Below the pieces are notes generated by a model. The model did no database searches. It was not told the origin of the DNA and saw nothing but the letters and a program-made list of their open reading frames with translations. A program made the position numbers and the translations under genes. From Bin87 sp964502995 (GTDB lineage: Bacteria > Chloroflexota > Dehalococcoidia > Lucifugimonadales > UBA3495), in assembly GCA_964502995.1 (NCBI GenBank), contig CAZCZB010000007.1:18301-82300 (forward strand): 64,000 nt of DNA. Direction: 5' to 3'. Shown here one piece after another: positions 8,426 through 16,692 of the stretch. Each line of letters begins with the position of its first letter. Position 1 is the stretch's first letter.

Positions 8426-8731
8426 TTGGCAAAGAAATCATCCATCGTCAAGAATGATAGGCGGAGGCGCACTGTCACCAAGTACGCGGAACAAAGGGCT
8501 GCGCTATTGGCGGAAGCCCGCGACTTGTCGAAGCCGCTGCGCGATCGGTTCGAAGCCCGGCAGAAGCTCGCGTTGCTGCCGCCGGACGCCAACCCGAACC
8601 GGATCCGCAACCGGGACGGTGCGACCGGCCGGCCGCGCGGTTACATTCGGTATTTCGGTCTTTCGAGGATTTCGTTCCGGGAAATGGCTCTGGACGGATT
8701 GTTGCCCGGCGTTCGCAAAGCCAGTTTGTGA
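8426..8731 (+). CDS. rpsN: 30S ribosomal protein S14 (zinc-independent long form)
   Basis: S14 is a head protein needed for S3 and S10 assembly. The frame starts with TTG at 8426 (MAKKSSIVKNDRRRR) and gives 101 residues, the length of the E. coli-type protein. The CxxC...CxxC zinc ribbon of the short form is absent. NRIRNRDGATGRPRGYIRYFGLSRISFRE is conserved in blocks. The TTG start and a 45-bp gap after rplE set it slightly apart from the coupled genes around it. Confidence 0.95.
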   Translation: MAKKSSIVKNDRRRRTVTKYAEQRAALLAEARDLSKPLRDRFEARQKLALLPPDANPNRIRNRDGATGRPRGYIRYFGLSRISFREMALDGLLPGVRKASL

Positions 8732-8820
8732 CGGATCGAAATCACCTCCTGTGATGATGGCATTAAAGACCATCCATCACCCGAATTAACTTGCAGACGT
8801 ATTGTTGGAGCTAGACCGCG

Positions 8821-9219
8821 ATGCCGATTAATGACCCGGTTGCAGATATGCTGACGCGTATCCGCAACGCCATTCATGCCCGCCACCAGTCGGTGATTGT
8901 GCCGCAATCCAAGATGAAAGTGGCGATTGCTGACATCCTGAAGCAGCAGGGCTACATACGGGATTGGGACATGGCCCGAAACCAGAAGTTCCCGACCATG
9001 CGCCTGCACCTCACGTACCACGATGATGATACGAACGCGATCCGCGGGTTGAAGCGCGTGAGCAAGCCCGGCCTCCGCGTACACGTGGGCCGGAACGAGA
9101 TCCCACGGGTGTACGGCGGACTGGGCGTCGCGATAGTGTCTACGTCACAAGGGTTGATGACCGGTTACGAAGCCTGGCGCAAGGGCATCGGAGGAGAATT
9201 GGTCTGCTATGTCTGGTAA
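8821..9219 (+). CDS. rpsH: 30S ribosomal protein S8
   Basis: S8 is a central 16S rRNA binder and in E. coli the repressor of the spc operon. The 132 residues begin MPINDPVADMLTRIRNAIHA and contain RISKPGLR-like RVSKPGLRVHV and the RNA-binding GLGVAIVSTSQGLMT. It overlaps rplF by 11 nt if rplF starts at 9209. Confidence 0.97.
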   Translation: MPINDPVADMLTRIRNAIHARHQSVIVPQSKMKVAIADILKQQGYIRDWDMARNQKFPTMRLHLTYHDDDTNAIRGLKRVSKPGLRVHVGRNEIPRVYGGLGVAIVSTSQGLMTGYEAWRKGIGGELVCYVW

Positions 9220-9823
9220 CGATACGATGATCAGCACGGGTGTGGCGGAACGAATTCCTCCCACCGAGCGCCCGCTGTCCCGTGTGGGACGGCTACCCAT
9301 CCCCCTGCCCTCCGGCGTTTCCGTTGAAGTGGATTATGGAAGCGTGACGGTGGTGGGCCCCAGGGGCACGGTGACACAAAAATACCACCCCGAAGTGGTT
9401 GTAAAAGTTGAAAGCGATCAGGTGGTTGTTGAGCGTTTGACGGACCGCAAATTCCATCATTCGCTGCACGGCCTGACCCGTTCGCTGATAGCCAACGCGG
9501 TGGTGGGAGTGACTGAAGGTTACAGCCGATCGTTGGAATTGATGGGAGTGGGCTACCGGGTGCAGCAGAACGGAGAAGGCATAACACTCAGCGTGGGTTA
9601 CAGCCACACCGTTGATGTGTTCCCCGAGGAAGGCCTGACGATGGAAGTGGAAGGGAACAACCGCGTCCATGTGAGAGGCGTTGACAAGCAAAAGGTGGGG
9701 CAGTTGGCGGCCAAGGTCCGCCGGGTGCGTCCGCCCAATGCCTACAAGGAAAAGGGAATCCGGTACTCTAACGAAGTTCTCCGGCTCAAGCCGGGCAAGG
9801 CAGCAGCGCGCCGCGCCGTGTAG
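9209..9823 (+). CDS. rplF: 50S ribosomal protein L6
   Basis: L6 lies near the sarcin-ricin loop and the factor-binding site. The usual N-terminus (SRVGRLPIPLPSGV) begins about residue 25, so there is a short extension; ATG 9227 is an alternative start. VVGPRGTVTQ, RSLIANAVVGVTEGY, LMGVGYRVQQNG and the C-terminal RRVRPPNAYKEKGIRY are family blocks. It has 204 residues. Confidence 0.96.
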   Translation: MSGNDTMISTGVAERIPPTERPLSRVGRLPIPLPSGVSVEVDYGSVTVVGPRGTVTQKYHPEVVVKVESDQVVVERLTDRKFHHSLHGLTRSLIANAVVGVTEGYSRSLELMGVGYRVQQNGEGITLSVGYSHTVDVFPEEGLTMEVEGNNRVHVRGVDKQKVGQLAAKVRRVRPPNAYKEKGIRYSNEVLRLKPGKAAARRAV

Positions 9824-9861
9824 CCGATTTCGACGAAACACTGAACTGAGAGCAAACAGCA

Positions 9862-10221
9862 ATGCCACGCGACAAGGATGCCCGAAAACTTCGGGTGGTT
9901 CGGCACCGCCGAGTAAGAAACAAGGTGAACGGGACGCCTGAGCGTCCCCGACTGTGCGTTTTCCGCAGCCTGAAAGGGATATACGCCCAGGTTATCGACG
10001 ACGCCCAGGGTCATACGCTGGCCCATGCGTCCAGCAGTGAACTGGGGGCCAATGACGCAACACCCAAGACCACCGCATCGGAGGCCGTGGGGAAGTTGGT
10101 TGCTGAAAGGGCAATTGCGGCGGGAGTTACCGCCGTAGTGTTCGACCGTGGAGGTTACCGATTCCATGGGCGCGTGAAAGCGTTGGCGGATGCGGCCCGG
10201 GAAGGAGGGCTTAAATTCTGA
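9862..10221 (+). CDS. rplR: 50S ribosomal protein L18
   Basis: L18 binds 5S rRNA together with L5. The 119 residues contain RHRRVRNKVNGTPERPRLCV, FRSLKGIYAQVIDDAQG, AVGKLVAERAIAAGV and the C-terminal VFDRGGYRFHGRVKALADAAREGGL. Its TGA overlaps the rpsE ATG by one base. Confidence 0.97.
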   Translation: MPRDKDARKLRVVRHRRVRNKVNGTPERPRLCVFRSLKGIYAQVIDDAQGHTLAHASSSELGANDATPKTTASEAVGKLVAERAIAAGVTAVVFDRGGYRFHGRVKALADAAREGGLKF

Positions 10222-11033
10222 TGGTATCCCAAGCATCGCGCAGAGGTGAAAGAGGCGAACGAGGCGGTGGAGACCGTCGCGGGGGCCGGGGCGGTCGCGG
10301 GCGCGACCGGGAACAGAGGCGTGAGGACGACAGCGGCGGTTTCAGCGAACGAGTGGTGCATACTCGCCGCATTGCCAAGGTTGTTAAGGGAGGTCGCCGC
10401 CTGAGGTTCAACGCGCTGGTTGTGGTCGGAGACGGCCAGGGCCGCGTGGGCGTTGGCATGGGCAAGGCTTTGGCGATCCCGGACGCGGTGCGCAAGGGCA
10501 CGGCGGTGGCCAGGCGCAGCACGATCACCATTCCCATCAAGGGAAGCACGATCCCTCACGAAATATCGGTCCGCAAGGGCGCGTCTATCGTGATAATCAA
10601 ACCGGCTCCGTTGGGTACCGGCATTATCGCCGCCGGCGCGATGCGGGCGATGCTGGAATTGGGCGGCGTGCAGGACGTGGTTGGCAAGTCGCTGGGTTCC
10701 CGAAACCCCATCAACATCGTACAGGCCACCATGGAGGCCCTGAGCCTCCTGCGCGATCCTGAAACCACGCGGGCAGCCCGGCTCGGGCTCAACGCGCCAT
10801 CGGAAAACGGGGCCTCTGAAGCCGCGGCGTCCGGCGATATCGCCACCCCTGCCGTTGCCGATGCGCCTGAAACTCCGGCCGAGTCGGCGGTCGCTGACCC
10901 CGCCGCGGCCGGCGCGGCCGAGGAACCGGCGGACGCGGCGACCGCTCCTGCCGCCGAGGTTGCGGATACGTCCCCGCCTGAAATTACCGAGAGTGGGGCC
11001 GGCGAAACCACGGAATCCGAAGCCACTGAATGA
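10221..11033 (+). CDS. rpsE: 30S ribosomal protein S5 with RG-rich head and acidic Ala-rich tail
   Basis: S5 shapes the mRNA entry site and affects decoding fidelity. The conserved part spans about residues 43-195: FSERVVHTRRIAKVVKGGRRL, VVVGDGQGRVGVGMGKA, PLGTGIIAAGAMRAMLELGG and SRNPINIVQATMEAL. It is preceded by roughly 40 residues made almost only of Arg and Gly with some acidic residues, and followed by about 75 residues of Ala, Glu, Pro and Thr. The total of 270 compares with about 165-200 in most bacteria. Confidence 0.95.
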   Translation: MVSQASRRGERGERGGGDRRGGRGGRGRDREQRREDDSGGFSERVVHTRRIAKVVKGGRRLRFNALVVVGDGQGRVGVGMGKALAIPDAVRKGTAVARRSTITIPIKGSTIPHEISVRKGASIVIIKPAPLGTGIIAAGAMRAMLELGGVQDVVGKSLGSRNPINIVQATMEALSLLRDPETTRAARLGLNAPSENGASEAAASGDIATPAVADAPETPAESAVADPAAAGAAEEPADAATAPAAEVADTSPPEITESGAGETTESEATE

Positions 11034-11094
11034 AAAGCAGCCACGCCGGAACCCGGTATGCCGGGGATTGGGCCGACTGCCGAGAATGGATGAC

Positions 11095-11277
11095 ATGGCG
11101 CAGATCAAAATCACCTGGAAGAAAAGCTGCATTGGACGGCCAGCGTACCAACGCCGGATAGTCCAATCGCTGGGCCTCAAAAAACTCAACCACTCCGTGG
11201 TGCATGAGGATAGTCCAACCATCATGGGGATGGTACAGAAAGTTCAGCACCTGATCGTGGTAGAACCCGCTGGATGA
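11095..11277 (+). CDS. rpmD: 50S ribosomal protein L30
   Basis: L30 is a small protein of the 50S subunit found in bacteria and archaea. The ATG at 11095 gives MAQIKITWKKSCIGRPAYQ and 60 residues, the family length; an in-frame ATG at 11086 would add MDD. SLGLKKLNHSVVHEDSPTIMGMV is the conserved helix-turn block. The frame is open upstream but overlaps the rpsE tail and shows no family similarity there. Confidence 0.95.
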   Translation: MAQIKITWKKSCIGRPAYQRRIVQSLGLKKLNHSVVHEDSPTIMGMVQKVQHLIVVEPAG

Positions 11278-11333
11278 CGTATAGAACGGCCGTGGTCGAT
11301 TGACCATATCCGCAATGGAGCAAGCTGAAAACC

Positions 11334-11780
11334 ATGATGGAGCATGAAGTCGGGTCGCCCAAAGGCGCCCGCCGCAAGCGCAAGCGCGTAGGCCGTGGCG
11401 ACGCAGCCGGCGGCGGCAGCTATGCCGGCCGTGGCTTGAAAGGCCAAAAGTCCCGTTCCGGGAAAGGAGTGCGCCCCGGGTTTGAAGGTGGGCAACTCCC
11501 TTTGATCAAGGGTCTGCCCATGAAGCGGGGGTTCAACAACCGTTACAAGACCTACTATTCGCTGGTGGATCTGGCCACCCTGGACGAACGGTTCGAAGCC
11601 GGCAGCCGCATCACTCCGGAACTGCTGCACGGGCTTGGTATCGTCCGGCGGACGCAGTTGCCGGTAAAGGTGGTCAGCGACGGCGAACTGACGCGCCCGC
11701 TTACCATCGTCGCCCACCGGTTCACCGCCGCCGCCAGGGCAAAGATAGAAGCGGCCGGCGGAACGATAGAAGAAATCTAA
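11334..11780 (+). CDS. rplO: 50S ribosomal protein L15
   Basis: L15 is a late-assembly 50S protein with a long basic N-terminal extension that threads into rRNA. The 148 residues show KRVGRGDAAGGGSYAGRGLKGQ, FEGGQLPLIKGLPMKRGF and a C-terminal domain ending AAARAKIEAAGGTIEEI. The start has two ATGs in a row (11334, 11337). It precedes secY by 39 bp, the usual spc-operon order. Confidence 0.97.
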   Translation: MMEHEVGSPKGARRKRKRVGRGDAAGGGSYAGRGLKGQKSRSGKGVRPGFEGGQLPLIKGLPMKRGFNNRYKTYYSLVDLATLDERFEAGSRITPELLHGLGIVRRTQLPVKVVSDGELTRPLTIVAHRFTAAARAKIEAAGGTIEEI

Positions 11781-11819
11781 CCCGATACACTGAATGGGTA
11801 CGCATAAGATCCGAAAACC

Positions 11820-13151
11820 ATGATCCAATCTGAGGTGCAGGGCGGTGGCCGCTTTCCGCGACTGATTCAAGCGGCGATAGACGCATTCAGCGTCCCGGAC
11901 CTACGGGCGAAGATCCTGTTTACCCTGGGGATGCTGGCGCTCTACCGTTTGGTAGCTCATATCCCGATTCCTGGCCTTGACGCCGGGGCGCTGGAGAACC
12001 TTTTCAGCAACAACGAACTGCTGGGGTTCCTGGACCTTTTCTCTGGTGGCGCTCTGCGGCGCATGAGCATCGTGGCGCTGGGGGTGTTTCCGTACATCAC
12101 CGCCTCCATCATCATGCAATTGCTGACGCCGGTGATTCCCGCGTTGCAGAACATGTCGCGCGAAGGGGAGGCAGGCCGGATACGCATGAACCGGATAACG
12201 CACTGGGGCACGGTCCCCATTGCGATTGCTCAGGCGTTTGCGCAGTTGGTTCTGCTGCAGCAGGCCAACGTGCTGACCAACGTCGGCTTCGCCGGCGACG
12301 CATTCCTGCCCACCATAGCCGCCGTGCTGTCCATGACCGCGGGAACGATGTTCTTGGTCTGGTTGGGTGAGTTGATCACCGAGCGGGGGATCGGCAACGG
12401 CATATCGTTGATCATCTTTGCGGGGATCGTCGTTGGTTTCCCCGGTTTGTTGGCGACCGGTTTCCTGGACCGGGACAACATCATTGGCATTTTCTTCTTC
12501 GCGCTGATTGGTCTGTTGATCATCGCCCTCATCGTGGTGTTCAATGAGGCGCACCGGCGAATACCAGTGCAATACGGTCGCAGCATTTTCAGAGGCGGTC
12601 AGATGTACCGCCAATCGGGCTCGACCTACATACCGCTGCGAATCAACTCCGCTGGGATGATCCCGCTGATATTCGCCTTCTCCATTGTGATTCTGCCTGG
12701 CACGGTAGCGCAGTACCTCAGTTCCGCCGGCGGGTTCGTGGGCAACGCCGCGGGAAATTTGCAGACCGCGCTGAGTCCCAGCGGACCGATTTACTGGGTG
12801 CTGGCCTTCTTCCTGGTGGTCGCTTTCACCTTCTTCTATACCCTGGTGGTGTTCCAACAGCAAAATATCGCGGAGAGCCTGCAGAGAAACGGCGGCTTCG
12901 TGCTTGGAATCAGACCGGGTCGGCCGACCCAGGATTACCTGAACCGGGTGATCGTTCGTTTGACGCTCGGCGGGGCATTGTTCCTGGGGTTCATCGCCAT
13001 AGTCCCGTACCTGGCCTCGCTGGTCACGAACGTGGAAGCCATCGCGCTCAGCAGCACGAGCCTGCTGATCATGGTGGGCGTGGGTCTGGATACGCTGCGG
13101 CAGATTGAAGCGCAGTTGATGATGCGGAATTACGAAGGGTTCCTGCGATGA
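11820..13151 (+). CDS. secY: Protein translocase subunit SecY
   Basis: SecY forms the protein-conducting channel of the plasma membrane with SecE and SecG and receives SecA or ribosomes. The 443 residues contain about ten hydrophobic segments. Signature blocks are IPIPGLDAGALENLF, the region MSIVALGVFPYITASIIMQLL, GIGNGISLIIFAGI, and the cytoplasmic loop ending RRIPVQYGRS. The C-terminal LLIMVGVGLDTLRQIEAQLMMRNYEGFL is typical. It overlaps adk by 4 nt. Confidence 0.98.
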   Translation: MIQSEVQGGGRFPRLIQAAIDAFSVPDLRAKILFTLGMLALYRLVAHIPIPGLDAGALENLFSNNELLGFLDLFSGGALRRMSIVALGVFPYITASIIMQLLTPVIPALQNMSREGEAGRIRMNRITHWGTVPIAIAQAFAQLVLLQQANVLTNVGFAGDAFLPTIAAVLSMTAGTMFLVWLGELITERGIGNGISLIIFAGIVVGFPGLLATGFLDRDNIIGIFFFALIGLLIIALIVVFNEAHRRIPVQYGRSIFRGGQMYRQSGSTYIPLRINSAGMIPLIFAFSIVILPGTVAQYLSSAGGFVGNAAGNLQTALSPSGPIYWVLAFFLVVAFTFFYTLVVFQQQNIAESLQRNGGFVLGIRPGRPTQDYLNRVIVRLTLGGALFLGFIAIVPYLASLVTNVEAIALSSTSLLIMVGVGLDTLRQIEAQLMMRNYEGFLR

Positions 13152-13837
13152 CGACAATTACTGATGCAAGGGGTCTGAGAATAGTCCTTTTCGGCCCACC
13201 GGGAGCCGGCAAGGGCACGCAGGCGCAGTTGCTCAAGGATCGGCTGGGAATCGAGCACGTGAGTTCCGGCGACCTGTTCCGGCATCACCTGTCCAATGGG
13301 ACCGAGTTGGGAGAACTGGCGCGAGGCTACATGAACCGCGGCGCGTTGGTACCCGACGAGGTTACGATCGGGATGGTGCTGGACCGCATTGAACGGATGC
13401 CGAACAGTCAGGGTTTCATGCTTGACGGATTCCCTCGAAATACCAATCAGGCTGAAGCGCTTGATGCGGCGCTGACCGAGCAAGGTGGCGGAATCGACAG
13501 AGTCCTGCACATCAGTGTGCTGGACGACGAACTGATCCGCCGATTGAGCAATCGTTTCATCTGTCGCAGGTGTCAAAAACCGTTTGCGCGGGACGTAGAA
13601 ACCGGCGCAGCGCCGACACGATGCGACGATTGTGTGGACGGAGGGGACATCTACCAGCGTGACGACGATACGCCGGAGGCGGTCGGAAATCGTCTGGTCG
13701 TGTATCACCAGGAGACGGCGCCCGTTCTGGAATACTACCGGAACCGCGGGTTGCTGTCGGATATTGACGGCGAAAACGACGTCGAAACGGTGAATCGGGC
13801 AGTATTGTCGTCGCTGGGCTTGACTGTGGGGGTATAA
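13148..13837 (+). CDS. adk: Adenylate kinase, zinc-LID type
   Basis: Adenylate kinase interconverts ATP + AMP and 2 ADP in the cytoplasm. The P-loop GPPGAGKGT is at residues 16-24; the AMP-binding segment SSGDLFRHHL and the DGFPRN motif follow. The LID domain has four cysteines (C139, C142, C159, C162) arranged as a structural zinc site, as in Gram-positive enzymes. The protein has 229 residues. It starts in the secY stop (ATGA) and precedes map by 5 bp, the common secY-adk-map order. Confidence 0.97.
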   Translation: MTTITDARGLRIVLFGPPGAGKGTQAQLLKDRLGIEHVSSGDLFRHHLSNGTELGELARGYMNRGALVPDEVTIGMVLDRIERMPNSQGFMLDGFPRNTNQAEALDAALTEQGGGIDRVLHISVLDDELIRRLSNRFICRRCQKPFARDVETGAAPTRCDDCVDGGDIYQRDDDTPEAVGNRLVVYHQETAPVLEYYRNRGLLSDIDGENDVETVNRAVLSSLGLTVGV

Positions 13838-13842
13838 TTAGA

Positions 13843-14652
13843 ATGGTGGCAAATCAGACTAAACGCAAGACAGCTTCAAACTCTCCCTCGGCTTACACTG
13901 GCGGGATCACGATCAAATCGCGCCGGGAACTGGAAGCGATGGGCCGTGCCGGCGCGATAGTTGGCTCCACCCTGAGCCTGCTAAAGCGATCGGTAGTGCC
14001 TGGGATCACCACAGGTGAGCTAAACCGGATCGCGGAGAAAAACATCCGGAGCCAGGGCGCAGTTCCCGCCTTCCTCGGATACCAGGGGTTCCCGGGAACC
14101 ATCTGCGCCTCCGTCAACGAGGAGATCGTCCACGGGATCCCCGGCAAGAGGGTTTTGAAAGAAGGCGACATCATCAAGATGGATGTCGGCGCAACCATCG
14201 ATGGTTTCATCGGCGACGCTGCGATTTCGGTGGCCGTCGGTGAAATCGAAGAGCCGACGCAGAAGCTGATGGACGACACGAACGCCAGCCTGTACGCTGG
14301 CATCGCTGCGGCCCAGCCGGGCAATCGCATCGGCGATATCGGCGCGGCCGTTGAGAGCTATGCCCTGGAGCGGGGTTACGGGGTGGTTCGCCAGTTTGTG
14401 GGCCACGGCATCGGCAGGTTCCTGCATGAGGATCCGCAGGTGCCCAACTACGGGGAGCCGGGCAAAGGCATCCTTCTGCGTCCCGGAATGTGCATCTGCA
14501 TCGAACCCATGCTCAACATGGGCGGTGAGGAAACGAAGATTCTGGATGACGACTGGACCGTGATAACCGCAGACGGGTCATTGTCAGCGCACTTCGAACA
14601 CACGTTGGCGATCACTGAAGACGGTCCAAAAATTCTCACCGTACACGATTGA
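13843..14652 (+). CDS. map: Methionine aminopeptidase, type I
   Basis: The enzyme removes the initiator methionine from nascent chains. The catalytic domain starts near residue 25 (ITIKSRRELEAMGRAGAIVG). Metal ligands are in the expected blocks: KMDVGATIDGFIGDAA (two Asp), GHGIGRFLHEDPQ (His), CIEPM (Glu) and HFEHTLAI (Glu). It has 269 residues, with a short polar N-terminal extension and no zinc-finger domain. The position after adk fits coordination with protein export and translation. Confidence 0.97.
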   Translation: MVANQTKRKTASNSPSAYTGGITIKSRRELEAMGRAGAIVGSTLSLLKRSVVPGITTGELNRIAEKNIRSQGAVPAFLGYQGFPGTICASVNEEIVHGIPGKRVLKEGDIIKMDVGATIDGFIGDAAISVAVGEIEEPTQKLMDDTNASLYAGIAAAQPGNRIGDIGAAVESYALERGYGVVRQFVGHGIGRFLHEDPQVPNYGEPGKGILLRPGMCICIEPMLNMGGEETKILDDDWTVITADGSLSAHFEHTLAITEDGPKILTVHD

Positions 14653-14706
14653 TTCAAACATCCGCCGGCGCGGTCTTCGGCCCGCCGGCGCAAAAGTAGG
14701 CGATTT

Positions 14707-14925
14707 ATGGCTAAAAAAGAAGCGATAGAAGTTGAAGCCCAGGTGACCGAGGCTCTACCCAACGGAATGTTCCGGGTGGAACTGCCCAACGACCACCAGG
14801 TGCTGGCTCACATTTCCGGCAAGATTCGTATGCACTTCATCCGGGTTCTGCCCGGCGATCGGGTGCTGGTTGAGTTGTCTCCCTACGATCTGACCCGAGG
14901 TCGGATCACCTATCGCTTCAAGTAG
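14707..14925 (+). CDS. infA: Translation initiation factor IF-1
   Basis: IF-1 occupies the ribosomal A site during initiation. The 72-residue OB-fold protein starts MAKKEAIEVEAQVTEALPNG and ends SPYDLTRGRITYRFK, both standard. It is 54 bp after map and 19 bp before rpmJ. Confidence 0.98.
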   Translation: MAKKEAIEVEAQVTEALPNGMFRVELPNDHQVLAHISGKIRMHFIRVLPGDRVLVELSPYDLTRGRITYRFK

Positions 14926-14944
14926 AACCAGCAGGGGTGTATCC

Positions 14945-15058
14945 ATGAAGGTATCCGCATCAGTCAAGCCCCGTTGTGACCGTTGCCGGGTGATCCGGCG
15001 CAAGGGTCGCGTGCGGATCATCTGCGTAAACAGCAAGCACGCGCAGCGACAGGGCTAG
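14945..15058 (+). CDS. rpmJ: 50S ribosomal protein L36 (zinc form)
   Basis: L36 is the smallest ribosomal protein and helps fold 23S rRNA near the factor-binding region. The 37 codons read MKVSASVKPRCDRC...RIICVNSKHAQRQG. The C-x2-C-x12-C-x4-H arrangement is the zinc ribbon of the zinc-dependent form. It lies between infA and rpsM, the canonical place. Confidence 0.96.
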   Translation: MKVSASVKPRCDRCRVIRRKGRVRIICVNSKHAQRQG

Positions 15059-15133
15059 CACACACCGCGTAGATTTGTTTGATATCCCGCACTCCGGCCC
15101 GACCGGAGCGCTGAAACCACCAGGAGTCGAATC

Positions 15134-15526
15134 ATGGTCCGTATCGCCGGAGTAGACGTTCCCGACCGCAAGCGCGCTCACATCGCGCTGCGCAGTATCT
15201 ATGGGATTGGCCCCACCAAGGCCATTGAAATTGTCGGCAAGGCCAACCTCGACACCGACATGCCACCGCGCATGAGCGAGTTGTCGGAGGACCAGTTGGA
15301 CCGAATCCGAGTGATCGTGGACCAGGACTACATCACCGAGGGTGACCTGCGCCGCGAACACAACGAGAACATCCGGCGCTTGATCGACATCGGCAGCTAC
15401 CGTGGCCTGAGGCATCGGCGCAACCTGCCGGTTCACGGCCAGCGGACCCGCACCAATGCCCGCTCCCGAAAGGGCGCGCGCCGCACGGTCGCCGGTCGCG
15501 GACGCCGTACCGGTGGCAAGAAGTAG
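15134..15526 (+). CDS. rpsM: 30S ribosomal protein S13
   Basis: S13 is in the 30S head and contacts the P-site tRNA and bridge B1. The 130 residues begin MVRIAGVDVPDRKRAHIALR and contain YGIGPTKAIEI, LRREHNENIRRLIDIGSYRG and the C-terminal RHRRNLPVHGQRTRTNARSR. The basic tail is normal. Confidence 0.98.
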   Translation: MVRIAGVDVPDRKRAHIALRSIYGIGPTKAIEIVGKANLDTDMPPRMSELSEDQLDRIRVIVDQDYITEGDLRREHNENIRRLIDIGSYRGLRHRRNLPVHGQRTRTNARSRKGARRTVAGRGRRTGGKK

Positions 15527-15591
15527 CGACGATTGCGGAACTGTCCGCACCGCGCGTAATCGATCACAGCCCATCCACGAGGTTAAATCAC

Positions 15592-15975
15592 ATGCCCCGT
15601 CCGCGAACCCGCCGCCGCGAGCGCCGCTCGATTCCGCAAGGCCGCGCTTACATTTATTCAACGTTCAACAACACGCTGGTGAGTCTGACCGACCCCGACG
15701 GAAACGTCGTGGTTTCCACCAGCTCCGGAACGGTCGGGTTCCGCGGTTCTCGCAAGGGGACGGCTTTTGCGGCGCAGCGCGCGGCCGAACAGGCCGCCCG
15801 TCGTGGCGTGGACATGGGCATGCGGAACATAGACGTGTACATCAAGGGGCCCGGGTCGGGACGCGAACCCGCAATCCGCGCGCTCCAGGGGGCCGGACTG
15901 CACGTAACCAGTATCCGGGACGTGACTCCCATACCGCACAACGGCGTGCGCCCTCCCAAGCGCCGGCGCGTTTAA
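15592..15975 (+). CDS. rpsK: 30S ribosomal protein S11
   Basis: S11 lies on the platform near the E site. The 127 residues include the block YIYSTFNNTLVSLTDPDGNV, GFRGSRKGTAFAAQRAAEQA, VYIKGPGSGREPAIRALQ and the end VTSIRDVTPIPHNGVRPPKR. The N-terminus is short and basic. It sits between S13 and S4 as in most bacteria. Confidence 0.98.
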   Translation: MPRPRTRRRERRSIPQGRAYIYSTFNNTLVSLTDPDGNVVVSTSSGTVGFRGSRKGTAFAAQRAAEQAARRGVDMGMRNIDVYIKGPGSGREPAIRALQGAGLHVTSIRDVTPIPHNGVRPPKRRRV

Positions 15976-16058
15976 AAACGGCCATCACGACCAATTGACA
16001 TGCAAGGGCCAGCCGGCCCACCGCTTACGATCACAACTGCAAGTACGGAAAGGAACTA

Positions 16059-16685
16059 ATGGGCAGATATACCGGACCTTCCTGTCGCCTGTGCCGCCGC
16101 GCCGGCGAAAAGCTGTTTCTCAAAGGAGACCGCTGCTTCTCGCCGCGGTGTGCCATCGAACGTCGGCATATTCCGCCCGGAGGCGGGGGCAACCGCCGCC
16201 GTCGCGTATCCGAGTATGGCGTCCACCTGCGGGAGAAACAGAAGGCCCGACAGATGTACGGCGTGATGGAAAGCCAATTCCGGAAGTACATGACCGACGC
16301 TTTCAAAACGCCCGGCATTTCCGGCAACAACCTGCTCCGCACGTTGGAGCGCCGATTGGATAACGTCATTTACCATTTCGGGTTTGCCGATTCGCGCAAA
16401 CAGGCTCGGCAGATGGTGCAGCATGGCCATTTTGCGGTCAATGGCCGGAAAACCGACATTCCGTCGTTCCTGGTCAAGCCTGGACAGACCATCTCATGGA
16501 CGGAAAGTTCGAAGCGGCGTGAATTTTTCGCCGACCGGACCGACGGCCTGCCCAGGCGAACCCTGCCGACCTGGTTGACCCTCGACCTCACCAAGATGGA
16601 AGGCGAGGTGGTGACGATGCCGCCGGACAACGAGCTGCCTGATACGATCAATTCCCGTCTCATAGTTGAGTTCTATTCGAGGTAG
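16059..16685 (+). CDS. rpsD: 30S ribosomal protein S4 (zinc-binding form)
   Basis: S4 is a primary 16S rRNA binder and in several bacteria the repressor of the alpha operon. The 208 residues start MGRYTGPSCRLCRRAGEKL. Cysteines at 9, 12, 26 and 31 form the N-terminal zinc site known from thermophilic S4. The S4 RNA-binding domain is at about 95-160 (RRLDNVIYHFGFADSRKQAR, HFAVNGRKTDIPS). It ends seven bases before rpoA. Confidence 0.98.
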   Translation: MGRYTGPSCRLCRRAGEKLFLKGDRCFSPRCAIERRHIPPGGGGNRRRRVSEYGVHLREKQKARQMYGVMESQFRKYMTDAFKTPGISGNNLLRTLERRLDNVIYHFGFADSRKQARQMVQHGHFAVNGRKTDIPSFLVKPGQTISWTESSKRREFFADRTDGLPRRTLPTWLTLDLTKMEGEVVTMPPDNELPDTINSRLIVEFYSR

Positions 16686-16692
16686 CCACTGA

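Noticed and set aside
10855..11094. Open frame continuous with rpmD
   Set aside because: It overlaps the rpsE tail, is Arg/Pro-rich and gives a product far longer than L30.
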